Counted from the stretch's first letter, positions 35,846 through 46,202 are shown. The stretch: 64,000 bases of DNA from Pseudoalteromonas luteoviolacea (GCF_021654285.1 NZ_JAKFZS010000010.1:62001-126000); one strand, 5' to 3'. Numbers and translations: made by a program. The notes: generated from the letters alone by a model not told the origin.

Positions 35846-36730
35846 ATGATATTAATTTCGATATTAGTGGCATTGATCATTGAGCGTTTGGGTGCCAAGT
35901 CAACGCGTTGGCAGATTGACTACTATTTGGCGCAGTATCAAACACTGAGTTATCAAAAAGGCGCAGGTGCTTGGTTATTTAAATCGAGTATTGGCGCTGT
36001 ACTGTGGCTGATGTTACCTGCACTGTTAGTGGCATTTATATACAGCTTGTCCGACTTTGTTTTATGGCAGTTGGCACTCAATGTAGTGGTCTTATTGGTG
36101 TGTTTTGGCTGCGCAAAATACCGTAAATCATATAAGGGGTATCTTAATGCCCTTGCTCGAGATGATAATGAAGCGGCAACCTTGTATGCCTTGCAGATGG
36201 GTCAGACTAAAACAGAGGAAGAACCCAATGGGGAGACATTTGGTCAGACATTGGCATGGATTAATTTTACGCACTATTGTGCGGTGATGTTTTGGTTTGT
36301 GCTGCTTGGCGCACCCGGCGCAATTATGTACGCAGTAACCCGTGCGGTAGTTGAGGTGTTAAGAGACGAGGTGAGTGGTGAGCCTACCGACAGCGACAAA
36401 AGGTGCATTGAGCTGATGTCAGCCCATTCGCAGCGCTTTTCTTTATTATTTCACTGCTTTAATTGGTTACCAGCCCGCCTTGCTGGATTTGGTTATCTGA
36501 TTATTGGCAACTTCTCCAAAGGCACGGGTAGTTGGCTTAAATACTTGTTAGATTTTCAAACGTGTAATCGCAAAGTGGTAACCGAAACAGCATTGGCAGC
36601 TGAGCAGATCGAACAGCAATACTTTGGCTGCACCTATGAGGCTGCTTGTATGATGCGCCTCGTCAAACGCAATGTACTGTTTTACTTGTTCTTAGTCGCT
36701 GCATTGACTTTATTCGCTGGACTGAACTAA
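35846..36730 (+). CDS. ampE: AmpE family membrane protein
   Basis: 294 residues with about four membrane helices (LMLPALLVAFIYSL, LALNVVVLLVCFGC, FWFVLLGAPGAIMYAV, LFYLFLVAALTLFAG). AmpE accompanies AmpD in most gammaproteobacteria. Its biochemical role is uncertain, and it is distantly related to CbiB-type membrane proteins. The NFTHYCAVMFWFVLLGAPGA and SERFA-like segments support the assignment. Confidence 0.93.
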   Translation: MILISILVALIIERLGAKSTRWQIDYYLAQYQTLSYQKGAGAWLFKSSIGAVLWLMLPALLVAFIYSLSDFVLWQLALNVVVLLVCFGCAKYRKSYKGYLNALARDDNEAATLYALQMGQTKTEEEPNGETFGQTLAWINFTHYCAVMFWFVLLGAPGAIMYAVTRAVVEVLRDEVSGEPTDSDKRCIELMSAHSQRFSLLFHCFNWLPARLAGFGYLIIGNFSKGTGSWLKYLLDFQTCNRKVVTETALAAEQIEQQYFGCTYEAACMMRLVKRNVLFYLFLVAALTLFAGLN

Positions 36731-36739
36731 TTTGAGATA

Positions 36740-36767
36740 TGGCTGACTAAAAGTGTTTAGTCAGCCA
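36740..36767. terminator. Bidirectional terminator between ampE and the PilZ gene
   Basis: TGGCTGACTAAA (36740-36751) pairs with TTTAGTCAGCCA (36756-36767), a 12-bp stem with loop AGTG, then a TTTTTT run on the plus strand. It overlaps the last codons of the convergent PilZ gene. Confidence 0.85.
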
Positions 36768-39272
36768 CTCTTTTTTGCGCTGCTGCATTCTTTCAATCAT
36801 GTGTGGTTCCAAGTCTAAGACTGGCATCATTACATCCGTCACATCCACCACATCACACACACCATTTACTGACCATAGTGCTTCTTCCAACCCTTTAGCT
36901 TTATGCAGAGCATAGTGGCTTACATAGCGTAATTCATTGGCCAAATGATCCATATCGGGCCTACCTGTCTTGGAGACATACAGGTGGCAAATAAACAACA
37001 TGCCATTTTTAAGTGCCTTTTTAGCAAATAAAAACAGTTGCTCAATCGGTTCTCCAAAGGGAATACATTGAGATTTAACACCGTGATTTGGCTCATTGAT
37101 TTGTTTTTCATCAAAATGAATGAAAAGGGTAAACCTGAGCGGTTTATCTTGGCGTGATTTTTCTCTTAAAAGCTCACTGAGAGGATCTGCAATATAGTTA
37201 CTTGGGAACAGTTTCCCTGGGAAGAGAAGTTCTTGGCCGTTGTGGTGTACCAAGTGAGGAAGCAAAATATTGTGCAGCGGTGACGGGTATAAGCCGTGGC
37301 CCACAGCGCCAATTTCCATGTGAGATGATTTTTTGTGCAAATACAAAGGAAGCTGACAAATGCTTTTTGTAACCATATTCCTCAAAGCCGTCGAGAGTCC
37401 GGGTATTTTAGGGGCTTCTTCGCTTGGCTGCAGTTTATCTTTGTTGTTTTCAATTAATGCAGTGAAAAACTCCATTGCGGTGTGTGTGCCCCCGGCGACC
37501 TGCTTTACTTTGAGGTTAATAATGGTCTTGGATTTACTGACAGCCATAATTTCATACCTCAAACCAGACAAGACATGTTGCTTGGTGATTTTTTGCAGAT
37601 CAGGTAAGTCTAGCGTAACAAGATCGCCTTTTGTCACATCAACAGCTTGCTCTACTTCAATTTGCAGCCCCATGACGGAAAAATCTCTGGTATTTCCGCT
37701 CACGGAGAGAGTGTCTGAGATGTGTAAGGTGGTACCAGTGCGGTATAAAAACCGTTTGTGTGATCTCAGGTTGACATATTCTAAAGCGACTTTTTCTAGA
37801 TGAGGAGGGTTTTTTGATTTGCCATGACCGAATTCTTTTAAGCGATTAATGCTCTCCTGAGGATAGGATAATTTATTACAATGTGATTTGTGTTCAGCGG
37901 TGGTAATTTCTGTGAGTAGCATCAAATGGTGCACAGGCTGAATCATACCTTGAGCGCGAGGAGGAGGACGCTTGTTGAGCTTCTCTACGTTTTTCCCTGC
38001 GCTTTTTGGCAGAGATAGTGGAATAAATGCATCTTCATGGTGGCTGGGCATGAGCTGCACTTTAAAAACACGCCAACTTTCTTTTTCGCTGCCAAACCCC
38101 AAAAATAAGTTTTTCAGTTCTGGTCGTTGATCTAACTCCCAGTCAAATGCCGAATAAAAGTATATTTTACCGTTATTTGAATGGGTGAATGTATAACAGT
38201 AAGCTTCTTTCACTGGTGCCGATTGCAGTAGCATCTTTTGTAGGCGTTTATTATGAAATATGCTATACAAGCAAGAAGTTTTACGCTCGTCCTCAAAGTA
38301 ATAGTTAATAAACGCATTGTTTTCGTTGGTGAGCGTCATGCTGGGTAATAGCATGTTATTGATTCGGCTAAAAAAGACAAACAGCGAGCTTACTCTGGGT
38401 AAGTAATACTGCTCATAACCTTTGCATACCACCGCGTCCATGGTGTTGTCTAAATTAATTTTATAGCGTCGTTTGTTACCGTGAATAAAGCTTTCTAAAA
38501 ACTCATCGAACCCAGAGTTATTCTCAACGAACGTTCGCTTTAAGCGAACGTAATTGTAATCCGCACTAGACTCTTCTACTGCAACGACCTCATATTGAAT
38601 ACCTTCTTTCAAGCCTAATTCGAAATCTTGCTCCAACCCAACTAAACGAAGCGTGATTACATTCTTAGCTTGCACATGATAATTTTTCCCCAGCTTTATT
38701 TTGGCACCACTTAACGAGATATCTGAAGTACTTGCGGGAATCGTGGTGCCGCTTTTCAATTCAACCGTGATTTTGATTGAATAGTTCATGCGCTCTTCTA
38801 TGCGACTTTCATAAGACGCGAAGCGGATCAACTGTGCTTCATGCTCATAAACAACTTCAGGCTTTACATCCTCTTTATCCTGCGCATTCTTTTGCATGAC
38901 TTTGTAATTGTTGTCAGTATGCATGACGGCTTCATAAACCGCCATCGTATAACCTCCATGCTGGGCCACTTCACGTTCAAATACGCTGATCGCCAGGTCG
39001 TCCATGAAGTGTTGTTTGCCGTCATGTTCGTAGGGTTTAACATCTCCTGATACTTGCCCTCGTAAATCAATGAAGCGTGCAACGGGTTGTGAAAGACGCG
39101 TCATTTCCATTTTAAGTAAAAACTGATCGGGTTTGCTCAGATGGGATGTTTTTTGTTTGAAGATAAAATCAAAATTTGGATCGCCTAAATCTCCTTTTAG
39201 GTCATTAATAAGGTCTTGATGTAGTTCTAGTTTATCTTCACTCATAGCCGTTCGCAGTTTGTCCGTAGACAA
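36747..39272 (-). CDS. Large protein with two PilZ (cyclic-di-GMP-binding) domains
   Basis: 841 residues. The first PilZ domain has RIEER (157-161) and DISLSG (184-189). The second has RSHKR (503-507) and DFSVMG (530-535). Both keep the RxxxR and D/NxSxxG signatures, so both should bind cyclic-di-GMP. The regions between and after (about 250-490 and 600-841) are unassigned, with no membrane helix or signal peptide. It is probably a cytoplasmic c-di-GMP effector, perhaps in motility or pilus control, as this window's pilus genes are near. A functional name cannot be given. Confidence 0.9.
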   Translation of the reverse strand: MSTDKLRTAMSEDKLELHQDLINDLKGDLGDPNFDFIFKQKTSHLSKPDQFLLKMEMTRLSQPVARFIDLRGQVSGDVKPYEHDGKQHFMDDLAISVFEREVAQHGGYTMAVYEAVMHTDNNYKVMQKNAQDKEDVKPEVVYEHEAQLIRFASYESRIEERMNYSIKITVELKSGTTIPASTSDISLSGAKIKLGKNYHVQAKNVITLRLVGLEQDFELGLKEGIQYEVVAVEESSADYNYVRLKRTFVENNSGFDEFLESFIHGNKRRYKINLDNTMDAVVCKGYEQYYLPRVSSLFVFFSRINNMLLPSMTLTNENNAFINYYFEDERKTSCLYSIFHNKRLQKMLLQSAPVKEAYCYTFTHSNNGKIYFYSAFDWELDQRPELKNLFLGFGSEKESWRVFKVQLMPSHHEDAFIPLSLPKSAGKNVEKLNKRPPPRAQGMIQPVHHLMLLTEITTAEHKSHCNKLSYPQESINRLKEFGHGKSKNPPHLEKVALEYVNLRSHKRFLYRTGTTLHISDTLSVSGNTRDFSVMGLQIEVEQAVDVTKGDLVTLDLPDLQKITKQHVLSGLRYEIMAVSKSKTIINLKVKQVAGGTHTAMEFFTALIENNKDKLQPSEEAPKIPGLSTALRNMVTKSICQLPLYLHKKSSHMEIGAVGHGLYPSPLHNILLPHLVHHNGQELLFPGKLFPSNYIADPLSELLREKSRQDKPLRFTLFIHFDEKQINEPNHGVKSQCIPFGEPIEQLFLFAKKALKNGMLFICHLYVSKTGRPDMDHLANELRYVSHYALHKAKGLEEALWSVNGVCDVVDVTDVMMPVLDLEPHMIERMQQRKKEWLTKHF

Positions 39273-39385
39273 TATCTCTTTGTTATTATTTCAGCCTTCG
39301 CCAATTTTATGTCAGTATAGCTACATTCTTAACTTATAAGCTTAACTGGGTTTTCCATTTAAGCAATAACTATGCCTTGATTTAT

Positions 39386-40756
39386 ATGGGAAAAAAGAAA
39401 ACCGCATTTGTATGTAGTGATTGTGGAGCGGAATTTGCTCGTTGGCAAGGACAATGTTCTGAATGTAAAGCTTGGAACACAGTAACAGAGTTTCGTGTCC
39501 CGTCTGTGAAAGCTGCGCCACGCAGTGCTGGCACCACAGGCTATGCAGGTGTTGTAGAAGCAAAAATACAGACATTAGATGAAGTAAATTTAGAATCTTT
39601 ACCAAGATTTTCAACGGGTTTTAAAGAGTTTGATCGCGTTTTAGGTGGTGGGGTTGTGCCTGGCAGTGCCATCTTAATTGGTGGTGAGCCTGGGGCCGGC
39701 AAAAGTACACTGTTATTACAGACTATGTGTTTGTTGGCGCAATCGATGCCAACGTTATATGTCACTGGTGAAGAATCATTACAGCAAGTTGCGATGCGTG
39801 CAAAGCGTTTAGGGCTGCCGACAGATAAATTGAAAACACTGGCAGAAACCAATGTTGAAACGATTTGCCAGCTAGCATTGAGAGAGAAGCCAGCCATCAT
39901 GGTTATTGACTCTATCCAGGTTATGCATATGACTGATGTACAATCAGCGCCGGGTAGTGTGTCTCAAGTACGAGAAAGTGCAGCTTATCTAACGCGCTTT
40001 GCGAAGCAAAACCAAGTGGCAATCATTATGGTTGGCCATGTAACTAAAGATGGCACACTGGCTGGCCCTAAAGTATTAGAGCATTGTATTGACTGTTCAA
40101 TATTACTTGAAGGCAGCAGCGATAGCCGTTTTCGGACACTGCGCGGAAATAAAAATCGCTTTGGTGCAGTGAATGAACTTGGGGTTTTTGCAATGACGGG
40201 GCAGGGCCTCAAAGAAGTAAATAACCCTTCGGCTATTTTTTTGAATCGAGGTGAGGAGCAAACACCTGGTTCATTAGTGATGGTGATTTGGGAAGGTACT
40301 CGGCCGTTGTTGGTTGAGGTGCAAGCGTTGGTTGACTATTCTCAGCTGGCCAACCCAAGGCGTGTCACCGTTGGTCTAGAACAAAACCGTCTTGCAATGC
40401 TGTTGGCTGTTTTGCATCGTCATGGCGGCTTGCAGGTCGCAGACCAAGATGTATTCGTCAATGTTGTGGGCGGTGTAAAAGTAAATGAAACAAGCGCAGA
40501 TTTAGCCTTGATCACGGCATTGGTTTCGAGTTTTAAAAATTATGCATTGGATAAGCAGCTAGTCGTCTTTGGAGAAGTTGGCTTAGGTGGAGAGATCCGC
40601 CCTGTGCCTAGTGGTCAAGAAAGGTTACGAGAAGCTGCGAAACATGGCTTTAAACGTGCTATTGTACCAGTCGCTAATAAACCGAAAGAAGATATCGAAG
40701 GCATGGAAGTGATTGGTGTTTCCAGCTTAAACGATGCATTACAAGCGCTATTTTAA
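39386..40756 (+). CDS. radA: DNA repair/recombination protein RadA
   Basis: 456 residues from the ATG at 39386; a TTG three codons upstream is less likely. A four-cysteine zinc finger (CSDCG, CSEC) leads into a RecA-like core with Walker A GGEPGAGKST, the RadA motif GNKNRFG, and a Lon-like C-terminal domain (GGVKVNETSADLALITAL, GEVGLGGEIRPV). RadA is a hexameric helicase that drives branch migration in recombination. The 9-bp gap to the following gene suggests an operon. Confidence 0.96.
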   Translation: MGKKKTAFVCSDCGAEFARWQGQCSECKAWNTVTEFRVPSVKAAPRSAGTTGYAGVVEAKIQTLDEVNLESLPRFSTGFKEFDRVLGGGVVPGSAILIGGEPGAGKSTLLLQTMCLLAQSMPTLYVTGEESLQQVAMRAKRLGLPTDKLKTLAETNVETICQLALREKPAIMVIDSIQVMHMTDVQSAPGSVSQVRESAAYLTRFAKQNQVAIIMVGHVTKDGTLAGPKVLEHCIDCSILLEGSSDSRFRTLRGNKNRFGAVNELGVFAMTGQGLKEVNNPSAIFLNRGEEQTPGSLVMVIWEGTRPLLVEVQALVDYSQLANPRRVTVGLEQNRLAMLLAVLHRHGGLQVADQDVFVNVVGGVKVNETSADLALITALVSSFKNYALDKQLVVFGEVGLGGEIRPVPSGQERLREAAKHGFKRAIVPVANKPKEDIEGMEVIGVSSLNDALQALF

Positions 40757-40765
40757 GGAATTACT

Positions 40766-41689
40766 ATGAATAAAGCGGCTTTCACAGGCGTAGCACTTGC
40801 AGTTGCAGGTGGTGTGATTGGTGTTAACTGGTATGCAAACAAAACTGCCAGCGATGTTGTAGCACAGCAAGTAAAGCAGTTCTCAGAGCAAACAGGTTTT
40901 GAAGTAAACTATCAAAATGTTGATTACAGTCTGCTTAGCAATACTGTTGTATTGGAAAACATCTCGTTTAAAGAGCAAGACGGTGAGCATGTATTACTTG
41001 ATATTGAGCGCTTTTCTCTTAAGGGCTATGAAGAAGGAAAAGTGAGCCCATTAACTGAGTTACAAATCTCTGGCTTGTCTATGGCTAGCGAATTAAAATC
41101 GGTTTCCGCTCCCGTAATGCCCAGTACATTGCTCAATGCGAAATACAATTTGAATTCGACCATGCGCTATGAAGAGAGCACGGGCAATAGTCAATTTGAC
41201 TTTGCTGTATCAGCTGAGCAAGTTGTTAACTTTGCGATGGATATTGCTTTGTCCAATAGTAAAGACTTAATGGATTTACAAACTGAAATTCAGCAGATGC
41301 ATAGCCAAGGTGAGATGTCATTAGAAGCCGAATTGCAAATGCAGAGTAAGATGCTCAGTGCATTACAGTCCTTGCAACCAGTAGATATGTCTTTTTCATT
41401 AAAAAATGAAGGCGAACTCAAAGCGTTAGTTGATGAGCTATTAATGAAAAATGGTTTAGATCATGAGCAGCTCAAAGCAACGCTTGCGATGCAAATGGCA
41501 CATGTGCCTGCAAGTGAAAATGCAAAACAGGCGATACAGGCATTTGTTGCTGGGCTTTCGTTATTAGAGATCAGCATGCAGTTTCCAGAGAATACTAGCT
41601 TTATGCAGTTGGGCATGCAGCTGCAACCACTTGCTGGCAACCCACAGGCGCTAGAAGAGTTTCTTAAACTGAAAATTGTGGGCAGATAA
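40766..41689 (+). CDS. Uncharacterised protein with N-terminal membrane segment (YdgA/DUF945-like)
   Basis: 307 residues. The N terminus (AAFTGVALAVAGGVIGVNWYANKTA) is one membrane helix or signal anchor. The rest alternates strands (FEVNYQNVDYSLLSNTVVLENISFKEQ) and Gln/Met-rich helices, with a C-terminal AMQMAHVPASENAKQAI stretch. It vaguely recalls DUF945/AsmA-like envelope proteins, but I cannot name it. It follows radA by 9 bp and ends at a strong terminator. Confidence 0.7.
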   Translation: MNKAAFTGVALAVAGGVIGVNWYANKTASDVVAQQVKQFSEQTGFEVNYQNVDYSLLSNTVVLENISFKEQDGEHVLLDIERFSLKGYEEGKVSPLTELQISGLSMASELKSVSAPVMPSTLLNAKYNLNSTMRYEESTGNSQFDFAVSAEQVVNFAMDIALSNSKDLMDLQTEIQQMHSQGEMSLEAELQMQSKMLSALQSLQPVDMSFSLKNEGELKALVDELLMKNGLDHEQLKATLAMQMAHVPASENAKQAIQAFVAGLSLLEISMQFPENTSFMQLGMQLQPLAGNPQALEEFLKLKIVGR

Positions 41690-41700
41690 CAAATAGCGAA

Positions 41701-41727
41701 AAGGCGAGGAATACCTCGCCTTTTTGT
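41701..41727 (+). terminator. Rho-independent terminator after the radA operon
   Basis: AAGGCGAGG (41701-41709) pairs with CCTCGCCTT (41714-41722) and is followed by TTTTT. It separates this operon from the convergent M23 gene. Confidence 0.92.
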
Positions 41728-41740
41728 GTTTTAACTTTGA

Positions 41741-43078
41741 TTACTTGTCGTTTAGAGCAAGCATTAACTCTCGTTTGCGCTCAAGTCTTACTAACATCTG
41801 CTCAGCCAGTGGTTTAAACTTAGCAAGCTCTTGTTTAGGCAGTGGTAACGACTTCGGTAACTTAACTGTTCTTGGGTTGCGGTGTGTACCGTCAACCAAA
41901 AATTCATAGTGTAAATGAGGGCCTGTTACACGGCCTGTCGCGCCTACAGTACCAATTTTTTGTCCCTGTTTAACCTTTTGTCCAGACTTTACATGTAGCT
42001 TATGCAAGTGAAGATACTTAGTTGTGTATTGGCTGCCATGTTCAATAAACACATAGTTACCATTGAGGCGATTAAAGCCAGCTTTGGTTACGCGACCATT
42101 ACCCGCTGCGACGACAGGAGTACCTACTTTGGCTGCGTAGTCAATACCTCTGTGTGGACGTACTTGCTTAGTAACAGGGTGTAATCTGCGAGGGTTAAAG
42201 TTAGAGCTAATATATTTAAAGTTTACTGGTGCACGTAAGAAGGCTTTTTTCATACTGCGGCCTTCTGGTGTATAAAACTCACCATTGGTGTGTCTAATAG
42301 CCGTGTAGCGGTCGCCTTGGTTCATAAATTCTGCGGCAATGATTTTACCATTACCAATTTCTTCACCATCCACATAATGAGACTCATAAACTAATGTAAA
42401 CGAGTCGCCTTCACGAATATCGTTGGCAAAGTCAACATCCCACCCAAAGATATTGGCAAAATTCATGATCTGTCTTTGCGTTAAACCTGCCGAAATGCCC
42501 GCAGTCCAAAAGCTTGAGCGGATCTTTCCGCCAGCTGTTTTTTCACGAGTTTCAATTTCTTTACTGGTAATTTGTGTCGCGTACTGGCCGCTTTCGTTAC
42601 GTGTGACGTAAAGCGTATCCGTTTTTGATAACACGTATTTGAGTTGAGCAAGGTTGCCCTGTGCATCACTTGCAAAGCTGAGTGTTTCACCGGGGTGGAT
42701 TTTTGTCAGTTTGCGGGTTTCTTCATTAGTATTGACTAAATTATGTAGCGTTTGTGCTGAGTATCCTGCGCGTTTAAATAAAACAGCAAGGCTATCACCC
42801 GAGCGTACTTTATGATCTACATAGTCATAACTAATTGTATTTTCTTGCTTTTCATGTTTTTCAACTTCAGCACTTAGCGTCGTTAATTGCTCTGGCTGTT
42901 GCTCTTCAACTTTGATTGGAAGCTCATAACGTTTGCCAACTTCTAATGCATCATCTTTATGATCTTTAGATGCAGTGGCTTTTTCAGAGGGCAGCAAGGC
43001 TATCCCAGCCATCGCAGCTAGCAAGCCGACAATAAGCATTTTGTGTTTTTTGGGAAGCTTATTTACTGCAGGTACCAT
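41741..43078 (-). CDS. M23 family murein endopeptidase with OapA/LysM-like domains (MepM type)
   Basis: 445 residues. An N-terminal membrane anchor (MLIVGLLAAMAGIALL) is followed by an OapA/LysM-like segment (VRSGDSLAVLFKRAGYS) at about 91-135 and the M23 peptidase domain at about 280-400. Zinc ligands His309 and Asp313 (HRGIDYAA) and His390 (GPHLHYEF) are all present, so it should be an active DD-endopeptidase that opens cross-links for wall growth. Divergent from tyrS. Confidence 0.93.
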   Translation of the reverse strand: MVPAVNKLPKKHKMLIVGLLAAMAGIALLPSEKATASKDHKDDALEVGKRYELPIKVEEQQPEQLTTLSAEVEKHEKQENTISYDYVDHKVRSGDSLAVLFKRAGYSAQTLHNLVNTNEETRKLTKIHPGETLSFASDAQGNLAQLKYVLSKTDTLYVTRNESGQYATQITSKEIETREKTAGGKIRSSFWTAGISAGLTQRQIMNFANIFGWDVDFANDIREGDSFTLVYESHYVDGEEIGNGKIIAAEFMNQGDRYTAIRHTNGEFYTPEGRSMKKAFLRAPVNFKYISSNFNPRRLHPVTKQVRPHRGIDYAAKVGTPVVAAGNGRVTKAGFNRLNGNYVFIEHGSQYTTKYLHLHKLHVKSGQKVKQGQKIGTVGATGRVTGPHLHYEFLVDGTHRNPRTVKLPKSLPLPKQELAKFKPLAEQMLVRLERKRELMLALNDK

Positions 43079-43226
43079 AACGTGCCTTTTTCGCTGTCAA
43101 GAAATTTTATGAATAATAGTGCAGCATATACGTAATAAAGCGTTAATACCAGTATTTTGTGCATTTAAACTCCGTGCAATATAGGCTAGAATCGAGCGAT
43201 AAACTGAATATTGTGTTGGAGTGATA

Positions 43227-44429
43227 ATGGTGGACATTGAAACTGCATTTGCTGAAATAAAGCGCGGTGCAGAAGACATATTGATTGAAGACGAACTGAA
43301 AGAGAAATTAAAGTCAGGGAAAAAGCTGCGTATTAAGGCTGGATTTGATCCAACAGCGCCTGATTTGCATTTAGGCCACACAGTACTAATTAATAAATTA
43401 AAAACTTTCCAAGATTTAGGTCACGAGGTCATTTTCTTAATTGGTGATTTTACCGGCATGATTGGTGACCCAACTGGTAAAAATGTCACTCGTAAGCCAC
43501 TTACTCGTGAAGACGTACTTGCAAATGCAGAAACGTATAAAGAGCAGGTATTTAAAATTCTAGACCCTGAAAAAACGACGGTTGCGTTCAATTCTCAGTG
43601 GATGGAGAAATTAAGCAGTGCGGACATGATTAAGCTTGCATCACGTCAAACTGTGGCTCGTATGCTAGAGCGTGATGATTTTAAAAAGCGTTACGCTGGC
43701 GGTCAGGCAATTGCTATCCATGAATTCTTATATCCTCTTGTACAGGGGTGGGATTCTGTTGCATTGGAAGCGGATGTTGAGCTTGGTGGTACGGATCAAC
43801 GCTTTAACCTATTGATGGGCAGAGAGTTACAAAAAGAAGAAGGCCAAAAGCCGCAAACAGTTCTAATGATGCCTCTGCTTGAAGGTACTGATGGTGTGCA
43901 AAAGATGTCAAAATCGTTAGGCAACTACATTGGTATCACAGATGCATCAACGGAAATGTTTGGTAAAGTCATGTCGATTTCTGATGATCTAATGTGGCGT
44001 TATTATGAGCTACTAAGTGCTAAGTCGCTATCAGACATTGAAGCATTAAAAGAAGAAGTGACTGCTGGTCGTAATCCACGTGATATCAAAATTGATTTCG
44101 CAAAAGAAATGATCGCTCGTTTCCATAGTGAAGAAGACGCACAAGCTGCTCATCAGGACTTCATTAAGCGCTTCCAGAAGAATGCATTGCCAGACGATAT
44201 CCCTGAAGTATCAATTAGCATTGAAGGCGACACCACGTTTATCGCTAATTTATTAAAAGAAGCTGGGCTCGTGGCGAGTACGTCAGAAGCCATGCGTATG
44301 ATCAAACAAGGTGCAGTGAAACTCAACGGCGAAGAGAAAATCACTGATACTAAGTTAGAAGTGGCTAAAGGCAGCAGTGAGATTTACCAAGTTGGTAAAC
44401 GTAAATTTGCTAAAGTAACTGTAAACTAG
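43227..44429 (+). CDS. tyrS: Tyrosyl-tRNA synthetase (TyrZ-like class)
   Basis: 400 residues from the ATG at 43227, seven bases after GGAG; a GTG two codons upstream is less likely. Class I signatures are HLGH (about 48-51) and KMSKS (QKMSKSLGN), with a C-terminal S4 RNA-binding domain ([25 protein letters not shown]). The length and the [18 protein letters not shown] terminus suit the TyrZ-type branch, not the 424-residue E. coli TyrS. Confidence 0.96.
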   Translation: MVDIETAFAEIKRGAEDILIEDELKEKLKSGKKLRIKAGFDPTAPDLHLGHTVLINKLKTFQDLGHEVIFLIGDFTGMIGDPTGKNVTRKPLTREDVLANAETYKEQVFKILDPEKTTVAFNSQWMEKLSSADMIKLASRQTVARMLERDDFKKRYAGGQAIAIHEFLYPLVQGWDSVALEADVELGGTDQRFNLLMGRELQKEEGQKPQTVLMMPLLEGTDGVQKMSKSLGNYIGITDASTEMFGKVMSISDDLMWRYYELLSAKSLSDIEALKEEVTAGRNPRDIKIDFAKEMIARFHSEEDAQAAHQDFIKRFQKNALPDDIPEVSISIEGDTTFIANLLKEAGLVASTSEAMRMIKQGAVKLNGEEKITDTKLEVAKGSSEIYQVGKRKFAKVTVN

Positions 44430-44441
44430 CTGTCAGACTAG

Positions 44442-44470
44442 ATAACCAAGTAGCGGCGCTACTTGGTTAT
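44442..44470. terminator. Bidirectional terminator between tyrS and the CbiB-like gene
   Basis: ATAACCAAGTAGC and GCTACTTGGTTAT form a 13-bp stem around GGC. The right arm overlaps the convergent gene's stop at 44467. Confidence 0.85.
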
Positions 44471-45411
44471 ATCAAATTAATTGCAAACCAAATTAAAACG
44501 GTCAATCCCAACCAAAACAATCGCATACTACCGAGCAGTTTAAGCATTTGCTGTATATCATTTATCTCAGGCTGCCTATCACTACCAATCCGGATGTTGT
44601 CAAAACGCTCGTTGTTGTAGAACCTTGGTCCCGCAAGCTGCACATTTAAGTTGGCCGAGAATAATGCGAGTACCCACCCTGAGTTCTTATTCGCATAATG
44701 CTGTGCATAGTGCTTTAGATAGTGATTTGTCTTAGAGAGGTTTTGTGTGAGTGCCATGATAAGGGTAAAGCTACGAAGTGGCAGCCACTCTAAGATATAG
44801 ATAGTGCGTTGTACTGGTCGCATAAAAGGATGCTGTATGCTGAGTTGTTGACGCCAACTATGGTCGGATAACAATAAAAGCTTATAAACTAAAGAAAGGT
44901 AGGGTCCCGCAACGATGTAAAAAATTAGGATAAGATAAAAGTGACGTACGGTATTCAATGCCAGTGAGTCTAGGCTGGCTTTGATTATCCCGACCTCGGA
45001 GAGTTTGTCTGTATCTCTATTGACTATGCTGGATAAGAGTTGTTTTGCGGATCCCTTTTGGCCCTGAGATAAAAGCTTTGCTATGCGTTTGGCGCGTCCT
45101 TCAAAGTGGGTATCTAGGCATAAAAATAAGATTAGACCGCCAAACCATTGGGGGTAGAAAGAAATATATGACAATGTATAAAGTAAAACGACAATAGTGA
45201 AAATTGGTAAAAAACAGGCCAGTGTGCCACTGAGAGTGTGATGAGCGTCAGAGTTCTTTTGCCGTACTACACGTTTCGCTAAATTACTTGCAAGCAGACA
45301 AAACACCGTATTAGGGTGATAGAGTTTAGATAGTTTTAAGCCAAATGCACACAAGGCTGCTATGCAAAAGATAAGCAAGCCCTCTTGGGCTTGCAATAAA
45401 GCGAGTGTCAC
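44467..45411 (-). CDS. CbiB/CobD-like membrane protein
   Basis: 314 residues with about five membrane helices. The CbiB-like core reads QLLSSIVNRDTDKLSEVGIIKASLDSLALNTV, matching the family's V(G)RDT...L...ES.AEN signature except that Glu/Asn positions are Asp/Leu (SLAL), and the usual DG after it is absent. The GTG start at 45411 abuts the mtnN stop. In cobalamin makers CbiB attaches aminopropanol, but no other cobalamin gene is here. It may be a paralogue with another role, as in Vibrio beside mtnN. Confidence 0.75.
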   Translation of the reverse strand: MTLALLQAQEGLLIFCIAALCAFGLKLSKLYHPNTVFCLLASNLAKRVVRQKNSDAHHTLSGTLACFLPIFTIVVLLYTLSYISFYPQWFGGLILFLCLDTHFEGRAKRIAKLLSQGQKGSAKQLLSSIVNRDTDKLSEVGIIKASLDSLALNTVRHFYLILIFYIVAGPYLSLVYKLLLLSDHSWRQQLSIQHPFMRPVQRTIYILEWLPLRSFTLIMALTQNLSKTNHYLKHYAQHYANKNSGWVLALFSANLNVQLAGPRFYNNERFDNIRIGSDRQPEINDIQQMLKLLGSMRLFWLGLTVLIWFAINLI

Positions 45412-46119
45412 TTACAGAGTTACCTGTTGTAGCTCTTCAAGTAAAGCAACTACTAATTTTGAAGAGTTCACAGAAGCAACTTCCAAGTATTCATCAAAAG
45501 ACTGCGGAGACTCTTTGCCTGCAATATCAGACAGTGAGCGGATCACGACAAATGGTGTATTTAGTACGTGACATGCTTGTGCAATTGCTGCGCCTTCCAT
45601 TTCCACGGCAAGCATATTTGGGAAGTCTTGACGGGTTTTTTCAATGCGCACTGGGTCACACATAAATGAATCCCCTGTACAAATTTGACCAACCATGGTT
45701 TGAATATCACCCACAGCATGAATGCTTGCTTCAGATGCTTTGATAAGAGTTGGGTGAGCTGCAAAGCCTGCTGGCATTTGTGGCACTTGACCTATTTCAT
45801 AACCAAATGCAGTGACGTCAACATCATGGTGACGAACTTCGCTTGAGATCACCACATCACCCACATTCAAAGAGGGTTCAAAACCACCGGCAGAACCAGT
45901 ATTAATGACACAATCAGGCTCAAAGTTGTCGATAAGTAATGTTGTTGCCACTGTCGCAGCTACTTTACCAATGCCTGATTGCACAAGTGTTACTTCATGG
46001 CCACCAAGCTCACCGGTATAAAATGTGAACCCGCCTTTTGTAAGTGTTTTAGGAGATTGCATAGTGTTACGTAAAATTGTAACTTCTTGCTCCATCGCAC
46101 CGATAATGCCAATCTTCAT
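45412..46119 (-). CDS. mtnN: 5'-methylthioadenosine/S-adenosylhomocysteine nucleosidase
   Basis: 235 residues with [53 protein letters not shown] and [12 protein letters not shown], including the Glu of MEGAA and the catalytic Asp of SD. It cleaves MTA and SAH, feeding methionine salvage and the activated methyl cycle. First gene of a two-gene unit with the CbiB-like protein. Confidence 0.97.
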   Translation of the reverse strand: MKIGIIGAMEQEVTILRNTMQSPKTLTKGGFTFYTGELGGHEVTLVQSGIGKVAATVATTLLIDNFEPDCVINTGSAGGFEPSLNVGDVVISSEVRHHDVDVTAFGYEIGQVPQMPAGFAAHPTLIKASEASIHAVGDIQTMVGQICTGDSFMCDPVRIEKTRQDFPNMLAVEMEGAAIAQACHVLNTPFVVIRSLSDIAGKESPQSFDEYLEVASVNSSKLVVALLEELQQVTL

Positions 46120-46202
46120 AATTAATCTCTTTGTATTTTAGTTACTGCTCATTATATACATTCTTATTTTGAAAGCATTATTTTGGTAGTAAAACTGTGA
46201 AA

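Noticed and set aside
43097..43381. A minus-strand frame reading [14 protein letters not shown], reminiscent of translated tRNA sequence
   Set aside because: It is antisense to the start of tyrS; no cloverleaf can be drawn there.
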